Of a stretch of 64,000 nucleotides of DNA, positions 55,201-64,000 are shown piece by piece. The notes beneath the pieces are model-generated. The model saw only the letters and a program-made list of their open reading frames with translations, ran no database searches and was not told the origin of the DNA. This stretch comes from Atrichornis clamosus (lineage: Eukaryota; Chordata; Aves; Passeriformes; Menuridae): NCBI GenBank assembly GCA_013400975.1, contig WBMZ01011593.1:1-64000 (forward strand), read 5' to 3'. Every line of letters starts with the position of its first letter. Within the stretch, counting starts at the first letter, position 1. The translations under genes and the position numbers were made by a program.

Positions 55201-56484
55201 GAGGTCAGAGCAGGAGCACCTGCTGGGGGCCAGTTTGGTAGAGCATGTCAGGCTGCACCTGAGCTGCAGGGGAGGACAGCTGGGAACAGTCCCTGTGGAG
55301 CCAGGCTACCACAGACGTTCCGAGGGTTGCCCATAGCCAGGAGTCCCTCGGCCCAGCGGTACCACACCACGCCTGGGCCTGGCCCTGCAAGAGGAAACGA
55401 GCGGCTTCGTCCTTCCTGTGGCCTTGATTTACCTCCCCAATAACCTTCTGCTGCCATTTACTTTCTTTATCGCCGCCTCCTCTCATGCACTTTCACACAT
55501 CATCATTATCCTGCGAGATGAAAGATATGTTCATCTAGGAAAAGGAGTATCCCCATATTCTTCCACAAATGCCCATGCATGTATGTTCCAGTAAAATACA
55601 GGACCTTTATAAGGGGGATATTTCCTTTTTAATTGAGTTTTTGTAAAATTGTGTCCTACTTACAGACAAGTTTGGTTACTTTTTTGTATAGCCACTTTTA
55701 ACTTCTGAAAAAATAGTACATTAAAAATAGGGGGGTAGAAGACAAAGAGACAAATGTGTCATTAGAAATGTTTTAACACCAGTAATCCGATCTAAATGTA
55801 ATGCCCATTTTCTCCTATATTTATATTTGGCAGTTTGCATTACGTATCTTATGTAGCAGCCTATATTGTGAAAGAATGGATTTCGTAGAGGTTTATTAGC
55901 CCTAATAAACCCAGTGGGACTTGCCAAACATAAGCCTGGCGTCACTTGAAGGAAAAGTTTACCTTAGAGCACAGGAAAGCACTCCGTTAAATAAGCAAGT
56001 GACCGTGACTATGGAAGAGCAGCTCCAACTTGTTTGTTCCAGTCCACAGGGTGGCAATATAGACATCCCCTCTGTGCACCTGCAGATCATATTGGAGCTG
56101 GTGTCACTGCTACTGTAGGTCCTTCTGAAAAAGGCACAGTGCCTTCCAAGGGCGTTAGCAATGCTATTACACTGATAAAGAAATTTGAGCTAGATGCTTG
56201 ACCAGCGTATTTGCTTCTGCAAATATTTAACAACTGATAGATAACCAACAACCATTGGAACCTTGCATTACCAGAGTAAGATAAAATCCTTCAAAAAGAG
56301 GATTTATTCATTAGAAGGCAATCTGGAATGTATTTTTGTACCCTGATAGAAACTGCTTGCACATGAAACTCAGAAGAGAGAAATTTTCAGTAGACCTGTT
56401 GCCACATGACCACAACTAGACATATCAACTGCACGAAGTAGGAGATACAACATGAACAAAGTGGTGCAGTTGACACAAGAGAAG
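55201..56484. other. Spacer with no recognised gene
   Basis: A GC-richer stretch (55201-55480) of unknown nature, possibly old transposon DNA, is followed by AT-rich sequence. The second copy of the 25-base repeat lies at 55661-55685. No gene is recognised. Confidence 0.45.
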
Positions 56485-57305
56485 GAAGAGATGCCATCCA
56501 TGGGGACCTGGACAAGCTTGAGAAGTGGGCACATGAGGACCTAATGGTATTCAACTAGTCCGACTGCAACGTGCTGCACCTGGGTCAGGACAATCCCAAG
56601 CACAAATAAATACAGGCTGGGTGGAGAATGGACTGAGAACAGCCCTGGGAATAAGGACTGTTGGGATGCTGGTGGACAAAAACCTGGATGTGAGCCAATA
56701 GCGTGTGCTTGCAGCCCAGGAGACCAACCAACCAATTTCTGCATCAAAAAAAAGCGTGACCAGCAGGTCAAAGGAGGTGATTCTCCCCTCTACTCTGCCC
56801 TCGGGGTCTCTCCTGTAATACTGCATCCAGCTCTGGGGCTCTCTGCACAAGGAAGATGTGGACCTCTTGGAGCATGTCCGGAGGACTCCATAAGGATGAT
56901 GAGAGGGCTGGAGCACCTCTCCTATGAAGACAGGCTGAGGGAGTTGGGGCTGTTCAGTCTGAAGAAGAAAAGGCTCAGGGGAGACCTTAGAGCACTTTCC
57001 AGTACCTAAAGGAACTACAGGGAAGCCACAGAGGGACTTTTGAAGCGGCATGCAGTGGTATAAGAGGTAATGGCTCCAAAATGAAAGAGAGTAGGTTTAG
57101 ATTAGGTAATAGGGAGAAATTCTTCACTGTAAGGGTGCTGATGCACTGGAACTGAGAGTTAGAGGGGTTAAGGATGACCCATCCACAAGTTGGATGGGAA
57201 TTTTGAGCAACTGCGTCTAGTGGAAGATGTCCCTGCCAATGACTGGGAGTTGGAACTAGATGACTTTTAAGGTCCCTTCAAAACCATTGTACGATGACGC
57301 TATGG
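56485..57305 (+). mobile_element. CR1 LINE 3' portion, long decayed copy
   Basis: About 820 bases of CR1. It includes the pre-terminal ORF2 (for example 'gggacctggacaagcttgag', 'ctgcacctgggtcaggacaa', 'tcctgtaatactgcatccag' and 'ctatgaagacaggctgaggg') and the 3' UTR to 'aaggtcccttcaaaaccatt'. Frames are broken throughout and it is inactive. It is the longest CR1 copy upstream of SLC6A19. Confidence 0.92.
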
Positions 57306-58830
57306 ACAAAGAACTAGGTAAAGATCTGATTACAATGGTAAGCTGTGCTGAAAGCAGAAATGGTGGTCTAAGGGGAGGTTGCTAAGGCAGTTCCTCAAGG
57401 AACAGTTTAGGAACAGTGTTATGTCATTCTTCCACTAAGGACGAAAAATAGTAGCATGTTAATGAAATAGTCATGACACAGTCTCAGAAGTATTGTGAAT
57501 GCTGAAAAAGTATCCTTCAGCAAGAGCTGAGCAGCTCAATGCACTGAAGTAGCAGAAACTGAATGACATGGAGCATATGCTTTTGGCAACTTGGAAGAAG
57601 TTCTGCTGCAAGCTAGGAAATTCTTAGTTCAAATCAACAAAGGAAAAATTGCCGATCCAGTGGTAAATCAGGAGACAGCACATCCACAGACCTGACAGGG
57701 TCATGAAAAAGGCAAGTGCTATCACTAGGCAGACTGAGAGATATTTCAAGTCACATTAGGGAAATACCAATACCTATTACAAGGCATAAGGAAAATCCAT
57801 TTGGGCTACTGTACACAGTTGTCTACGCGAAGGATGAAGACTTTTTTTGGTAACTTTTCTATTCAAAAGATAATGAACAGCATTTGGAATCAACTTTGAA
57901 TCTACATGATAAGGTTGCAAAGGGATGCTGTGATGTGTTCACCTCCTTTGCCAGGGGCTGGACTTACAAGGTCTCTCCTAGTTCTTTATTTTGACCACCT
58001 GTATCACTGCATGCAATGAGCCTTTAGCTGACAAAATTTCTTATGACACATACAGTGTTAGATTTTATATATCGTTTTCAGTGGCAAGCACTTATCTTTT
58101 GATAACACTGAGATACAAACGGACCAGTTTTGTTATGATTGTGCTGAAATAATGAGGATGTGAGTAGTATCTGTGATATCTGGAAGTGTCTCCTTTTTAT
58201 TTTTGACCAGTCTGTCTAAGGTCACTGGAAAGGTGAAGGGACCTTTGATTTCAAGCCCATTTATAAGAAAGACGTTATGTTCTTCAGACCTTGTTCTGTA
58301 CTGATTAGAGGCGTTAGGGTAAGCAGATTATGCTTATGACTTTAAAGGTCAGATTTTATCATCCCTTTCATTCTCCATCCTTTTGGTCAGAACATTTAGT
58401 AGAGTACAATCTATTTCAGAGAAACGTTTATTATGAAACATACAATTTTGTAAGCATATATAATGGGAAACTGAACGTGATGGTGAGTCACAATCAGTTT
58501 ATCTTCCTGATAAAAAAATGATACGAAATCTCTATATTTAGTCTGAGGCCAGTGGAATCTTACTATTCCTTATTTGCTAGGGCTGTATATGTATTTAAGT
58601 GAGTTTAAACAGGGGAGTGGCAAGGGGTGTTACACATCCTTATAGGCGATTACAGTTTATAGCCAAATTATCTCCTGAATTACATTAGCTGAAATCAATG
58701 TCTTCTACTGGGTGAACAGACTGTTCTGTAAAGCCTTGACAGATAAAGCATTAATAAGTGTCAGAGCTGACTTGGTCAATCGAATGATTTGCTGACGCTT
58801 CTTTTTACCACAAGCCTGCACTTACAAGTC
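57306..58830. other. SLC6A19 upstream flank
   Basis: AT-rich sequence without recognised gene or repeat. It could hold distal regulatory elements, but I cannot point to any with confidence. Confidence 0.4.
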
Positions 58831-58832
58831 CA

Positions 58833-58856
58833 GTGCCAAAGGTTCACTATATATAG
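58833..58856 (+). promoter_or_regulatory. SLC6A19: SLC6A19 core promoter: HNF4-like DR1 plus TATA box
   Basis: CTATATATAG (58847-58856) is a good TATA box about 103 bases before the ATG, which would put the start site near 58880. Directly upstream, GTGCCAAAGGTTCA (58833-58846) matches an HNF4-type direct repeat at 11 of 14 positions. HNF4A and HNF1A are known regulators of mammalian SLC6A19 in intestine. There is no CpG island, in contrast to the other promoters of the window and in keeping with a tissue-restricted gene. The TATA box is solid; the HNF4 site is a candidate. Confidence 0.55.
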
Positions 58857-58958
58857 CTGAAAACAGCAAATAGATGGTCTCTTTTTGAGCAGGATCCTGA
58901 CCAGCCGCCTGTTTCATTATTCCTCACTGGCAGCGTTTTCAGTCAGGAGATTTAAATT

Positions 58959-59160
58959 ATGGTAAAGCTAAAATTGCCCAATCCTGGCCTGGAGGACAGG
59001 ATACCTTCCCATGCTGAGCTTGAGGTCCTTGAGAAAGAAGAGGCAGACTCCAGACCAAAATGGGACAACAAGGCTCAGTATATGCTGACCTGTGTAGGGT
59101 TTTGTGTGGGCTTAGGAAATGTGTGGAGGTTCCCGTATCTCTGTCAGAGCCATGGAGGAG
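58959..59160 (+). CDS. SLC6A19: SLC6A19 (B0AT1), coding exon 1 only (gene continues past window)
   Basis: SLC6A19 is the Na+-coupled neutral amino acid transporter of the apical membrane in intestine and kidney, a 12-TM member of the neurotransmitter:sodium symporter family that needs ACE2 or collectrin for surface expression. The exon gives 67 codons plus one base: [20 protein letters not shown], then [17 protein letters not shown] and the TM1 signature [18 protein letters not shown], ending at donor G|GTATGT. The N-terminus matches human SLC6A19 ([20 protein letters not shown]) and not the shorter, different N-terminus of SLC6A18. The Na+-site TM1 residues around GLGNVWRFP are present. I searched 59161-64000 by eye for exon 2 (the segment after CQSHGGG) and did not find it, so intron 1 is probably longer than 4.8 kb. 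Confidence 0.93.
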
Positions 59161-61250
59161 GTATGTTTTTAATGCATCTTAACTAACTTTGGGTATAAAT
59201 CAGGCTCTTTAGGCAAACAAATAATGGAATATGCTTAGAACTGGTCACTTCCTGTGAAAAGAGTGATGTTCTCTCTAGGAGACTGTATAATGGAGAAGGT
59301 TACTTCACAGGTTGTGAACACCCACTGAAGTCATGTTAGTGATGGAAGAACAGGAATGGCTGGGTTTTATTTCAGGATACAGGATTGAAAAAATGAGTCT
59401 TCTATGGTCATGTACATAGTTGATTTTCTCAATCTAAACCAAATGTTGCTTTAAATATATACATATATATAGAGTGTATTTAAAAATATTAATAAACTAC
59501 TTGGGACTATGATTCTGATCATGATACCAAATGATCTTTTTATAACAGGTTTTTCATTGGGCTTGAACTGATCCATGACACACACCTGTAGTGTCAGTGT
59601 GTGTGCAATTTGTGCTAGGAGTAACAGCATGAAGGTAGTTAAGAATATTTTTTAACAGTTGATGTTATTAAGTCACTTAAAATCCTAATTTCTATTATTT
59701 ACTCTATAATTTACTGGGTCTTCTTAGGGTTCAGGTTAGGACTGAATGACCATGTTAAAAATTTTGTTTCACTCTTTTGCTGTTTGTTTGAAAACATGAT
59801 TTTGACCTGAATCCATTGCTTAAATATTATACAACAATATAAATTTTTCATTTTCTTACAGTCTTTTCTGTGTGCTACCTAGTTGTTGTCCATGTTTTAC
59901 TCTGGGATGTGTGTAAAAAGCATTTGTTCCTTTGTAATGTTTGATCTTGAAAGAAAAATTTTGGTTTAATGAACAGTGTTTCAAAGTAATTTTCCTTACA
60001 TGTGCATGGTGAGATGTTTAAAAATTGCTGTCCTAGTTAGAGTAAGGACAAATGAGGGCTCTGTGGGCAGTTGCTCATACAAACTCAGGGACAGGTAACA
60101 ACAGGTGGCTCAGCTGCAAGAAGAGATGCTTTTATCATTAAGATTTCTCTAACACGGGCTGGTGTTCAGTTTGCAGTGAAAACTGAAGGTCATGGGCAAC
60201 AGAGCGAGCTCTTGTAACAAAAAAGTTACAAGATACACACACGCACACAATCAGAAGCCCTTTTCCATATTTGACAATTTTAATTTGAAAAAAAGTGGAT
60301 GTATATCTCCAAAATTGATGGCATTCATTGGCTTCTCAGATTCTTCTACTTAGTTTTAAAAAGTGGACATACCCTGTTCTCCAGGGTAGATTTATAGGCA
60401 CTTTCCTGCTTTTCAGTCTTTCTTTTCCTTGTGTTCTAGTCATATGAAATGCAGCTGAAAAGCAAACATCCAACAAATGCAAAGAACTTGGTATGGAACA
60501 TGGTTTTATGACTGATGTCAGTGAAGATTTCTTAATTTCTTGTGTGTGTGTCAGTGCTCTGCTTTAATTTGTCCTTTGACAGCAATTATTTTTCTTTCCC
60601 ATCATCCTGTACCTTGCTCTTTCTCAGGAACACTGGCAACAGTTAACCCTGGCTTCTTGTTTCCCTGGGACTCTCTCACTCAAATTTTAGGCAGAAGTTG
60701 AAAGGGAGCACATAGCAAAGAAACTATAAGCTAATACACAGATATGTGTCCCTCTAGCCAGACTTGCTACCTTCTCTATCAACTGTTTTGCACAGCACCA
60801 AATGCTGCAACTCATATCAATACACCAGGGTAATCAGCAATGCCTTCCTGTGACTTCTTAGAAAGGACTCCCTAATTTAATCACACGTGAGGATGGAGAG
60901 CTATTGTGCAATCCCTTCTCCTCCGCTGCCGCACAATGCACCTCAGCCTCTTGTGGTAGGTCTAAATCCAACTCCGGCCACCACTGCCCTCCTGTCTTTA
61001 CAGTGTCTGTTCTTAAACTTCTCCCTTAAATCAGAAAAAAAAAAGTCTCTGGCTGGTCTTTGGACAGATGTCTTTGCATTTGAACATATGATTATTTGTG
61101 TTGTAAAAACAGATCTTGAAGTTCTAATTTCTGAAGATATTTTGGTGTTGAGACATTTTCTGCCTCATGAGATTTTCTGACTCCTGCATTTCTAATTCCC
61201 ATTCAGCCATACCAATAGAGGCAGCATGGCAATATCTTTGATTGCAGTTC

Positions 61251-61350
61251 TCAGATTACTGAAGGAAGCTCCCTGACAGCCTAAAAGCACTCCAGAATGG
61301 GATGCTTGTGGAAGTCATCGTATATGGCATCCTACCTCTGTTGTGCTCCC
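61251..61350. repeat. Unclassified dispersed repeat, copy B
   Basis: About 100 bases from tcagattactgaagg to cctctgttgtgctccc, homologous to 52991-53089 in direct orientation. Similarity stops on both sides, so the shared unit is short or truncated. One plus-strand frame stays open across part of it but matches no protein I recognise. Confidence 0.75.
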
Positions 61351-63029
61351 TGTATCTGGCTTCAGCTACCTCCAGTTGAAAATGCATATTTACCAGATGT
61401 TTTGGACGAGTTTTGCCTTAGTCTTTGCCCTCACTGTGGTGGCCAAGATGATTGGGTAAAACTACGAGGGTAAAATTGCAACATTATGCACCTTCTTCCA
61501 AGTTATCCACTAGAAAGCTTACACCACACTCATGAGTTCCCCGAGGAAGCTCCATGTTCCCCCAGTAGGTGTAGTGCCTTTACCCTGGATGGAGTATTCT
61601 TCATACTTTGTGTCTTCAAGATATGTCTTCACTGAATCCTGTGTGCAGAGCAGCAGGAATCCCTGCTCCTGCTCTCTCACTGGAAATGGGGATTATGTTC
61701 CTCCTTGGACTGTTCCCAGAGTGATTATTTTAGAGTCCTAAAGATCACTTTGGATATGATTGTGGATTATGGCTGTGCATTAAGAGATTAAAAAACCCCC
61801 ACCCAGCTATTTGCTGTGCAGCAAATATCTGCAGTGGATGAGAAAAATCCTGTATTACCACGTGATGAGATATTAGGTACAAGCAGAATCAAGGTTGCAT
61901 AGGCTATCTCCTGAAAATTGCTTCTAATTTGTAAGGATTGGCTTTGCTATCTTTACTTCTTTCTTTATATACGTTATATGGATGAACATTTGGATCTTTT
62001 AGCATGGATGAAGTCTGGTAGCAATGGTGTAGAGAATATTTCACCCAAGAACACTCCCAAATGAGGCTGTCCACTAAGGATGTCCACCTACTTTGTGAAT
62101 TGGTGTTATACAAAAATAAATTGGTGGTTACATAATTTACTTACTTTTGTTGTCAGAGATTATGAGTTTATATTTTTTAAAATGGAATATTTACCCCAGT
62201 GAAATTTAGTAGAGCAAAGCACATTTTATCCTTTAATGCCTTAAAAGTTGTCAAATACATCATTACTAAAGGTGAAGTAGAGTTCAATATGCACACAATG
62301 TAAAAGGTATGGTGTTTGCCTCAGTGATTTCACCAGCTTAATGAGATTGAAACTTCCCTTCATTTGATAGCTGTCTCTGACATGGCACATAGCTTTTGTT
62401 TAATCTTTATTGAGCAACATGTCATTTAATCAACGGTTAAACATTTTTGTTTCATCCCTGATGACTGTTATAAAAAAGAGGATGCATATTTAATGTTTAA
62501 ACCATTGATTTTAAAAAAAGTCTCTCAGTCTACAGCGGCATATGGAAACCTTGCCACTGCACGAGGCAGAACTTTTTTATCTCTGTGCATGCCACACTGA
62601 ATGAAGTGACAGCAATGACAGCACCAGTTCCTCACTTAACTGTTGATTGAATATGTTGCTACAGTTGAGGTCTAAGAATATGTGAGTGCAGTAAAATATC
62701 TCCATCTGAAGTCTTCCTGCCTTCCCTTTGTGAGGAATTATGTGAGAGCAATAATGATTTTTTTCAATTTCACATAGAAGCTCTCAGATTAAAGAGAGAA
62801 TAACAGCTATACAGATATTCAAACCAAATATTATCTGTTCTGAAATACCATATTGATACAGGATGAGAATCTAATATCTCAGCAGTCCAATATTCAGACT
62901 GGAATATTAATCACTGTGTAGATACATCTATACAGCATCTGTTTTCAGATCATTTGTTTATTTGTTAGGTTCGTGAAATGATGTTTATTTTTTTGTGTCC
63001 CACACGAACCTGCAAGTGTTCTAAAGGTG

Positions 63030-63142
63030 TGTGGGTGTGGCACCCGGGGGCATGGTGTGGTGATGAACACTGTGATTAATGGTTGGACTCGATGATCTCA
63101 GAGGTCTTTTCCAATCTTAATGACTCTGTAATTCTATATAGC
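63030..63142 (+). mobile_element. CR1 LINE terminal 3' tail
   Basis: The plus strand contains 'taatggttggactcgatgat', 'ctcagaggtcttttccaatc' and 'ttaatgactctgtaattcta', the CR1 3' end with its degenerate terminal repeat. It lies within SLC6A19 intron 1. Confidence 0.88.
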
Positions 63143-64000
63143 AGCTTTGCCGAGTCAAACAATTATTATTTTCCCATTATAGCTTCTTTCAGAAAGGTTG
63201 GGGAGAAATTGAGAGAAAGGGAAAGTACAGCAGAGATGGATTTCTGAGCTGGCTGCTAGAATTGAACCCTACAAAGAGAAGAACCCAAAAAAGAGAAAAG
63301 AAGTACCATATATAATTGAGAACTGTAATTTTATTTCTCTTGAAAATATAACAATGTTCCTACAGCTAAACACTGGTAGTTTTACTTATTTGTCCAGTTC
63401 TGACATAGCAGACCATGGATTTTTACCTCATCAGAGCTACCATGCTATACATGTCGAGCCCTTCAAGCTAGAAATGCTTTTGTTGTATCTGTTTGCGTAG
63501 GGAAATAGACTCTGCACTGCGGGTGCACGTACACTCCAGCTACTTTGTGACAGCAGAAGGGGTGGACAGACACCCACCTGCTCTGTGGGGCATCTTCTTG
63601 ATGCTGTCTACACCAGAGTTTTAGAAACAACCATTATTGCAAAGTCTTAATTTTCTGTGTACTTTAATAAAGTCTGCTAAAACCAACATGGTGGTTTCAA
63701 GTGGCCACTATCATAATGAAATCAGGTGACTACACTTTTTGCTTTATACTCCAGTGGAATTCAAGTAATGCTTGCTGCTTGCTACTTTCCTGTCTTCCAC
63801 TGATAGTTTTAATGTTCACTAATCAAAATCAGTAGTTTTGAATACACATATTGCTACTCAAAATGCTGAGCCCTTTGTGGCACATGCCACACATCAGGTT
63901 GAATGACTCATCACTGATGCACCAGAAGGGGTATTTTTTGTTGAAGCCAGTTTCCACGGATAGCTGAACGACATGATATTCTCAGACTTCTAATGAGCAT

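Larger units (their letters stand above)
59161..64000 (+). other. SLC6A19: SLC6A19 intron 1 (partial)
   Basis: AT-rich intronic sequence. It includes AT simple sequence near 59453-59475, copy B of the unclassified repeat at 61251-61350, and a CR1 tail at 63030-63142. No convincing exon is seen. Confidence 0.6.

Overview
The window is nuclear DNA from a vertebrate, almost certainly a bird. Genes are split by GT-AG introns, promoters sit in CpG islands, the spacers are AT-rich, and the only abundant transposon is CR1 LINE, with 3' ends carrying the ATTCTRTGAT-type tail typical of avian CR1. I cannot name the species.

Layout. Four genes run head-to-tail on the minus strand. In order of transcription, right to left, they are SDHA (45191 to 28881, 15 coding exons, 665 aa), FH (27230 to 11169, 10 exons, 509 aa), CHMP5 (10181 to 1034, 8 exons, 219 aa) and BAG1 (only coding exon 1, 189 to 147; the rest is off the left edge). 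Every splice junction was placed by reading codons across exons. All four frames stay open and all visible junctions are GT-AG, so these are intact genes and not retrocopies. Across a divergent promoter, CCDC127 lies on the plus strand (two coding exons, 264 aa) with a probable long 3' UTR. About 11 kb of repeat-rich spacer follows, and then exon 1 of SLC6A19 with its TATA box, whose intron runs to the right edge.

How the genes relate. SDHA is the flavoprotein of succinate dehydrogenase (succinate to fumarate) and FH is fumarase (fumarate to malate). Two consecutive TCA-cycle enzymes are therefore adjacent and co-oriented, with about 1.4 kb between the SDHA poly(A) signal and the FH promoter region. 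CHMP5 is an ESCRT-III subunit, BAG1 an HSP70 co-chaperone, CCDC127 a small membrane-anchored coiled-coil protein, and SLC6A19 the epithelial neutral amino acid transporter B0AT1. In human these genes fall in three places: BAG1/CHMP5 on 9p13, FH on 1q43, and SDHA/CCDC127/SLC6A19 on 5p15.33. The window thus joins three segments, and CHMP5 is flipped relative to BAG1 compared with human. Whether this is a true rearrangement, a general bird arrangement or an assembly join cannot be settled from the sequence alone.

Repeats. There are fourteen CR1 fragments, most of them 3' ends. Two period-6 G-rich arrays lie just inside the first introns of SDHA and CCDC127. An unclassified dispersed repeat occurs at 53.0 and 61.3 kb, and an exact 25-base repeat at 53.2 and 55.7 kb. 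I found no tRNA, rRNA, CRISPR or bacterial-type feature.
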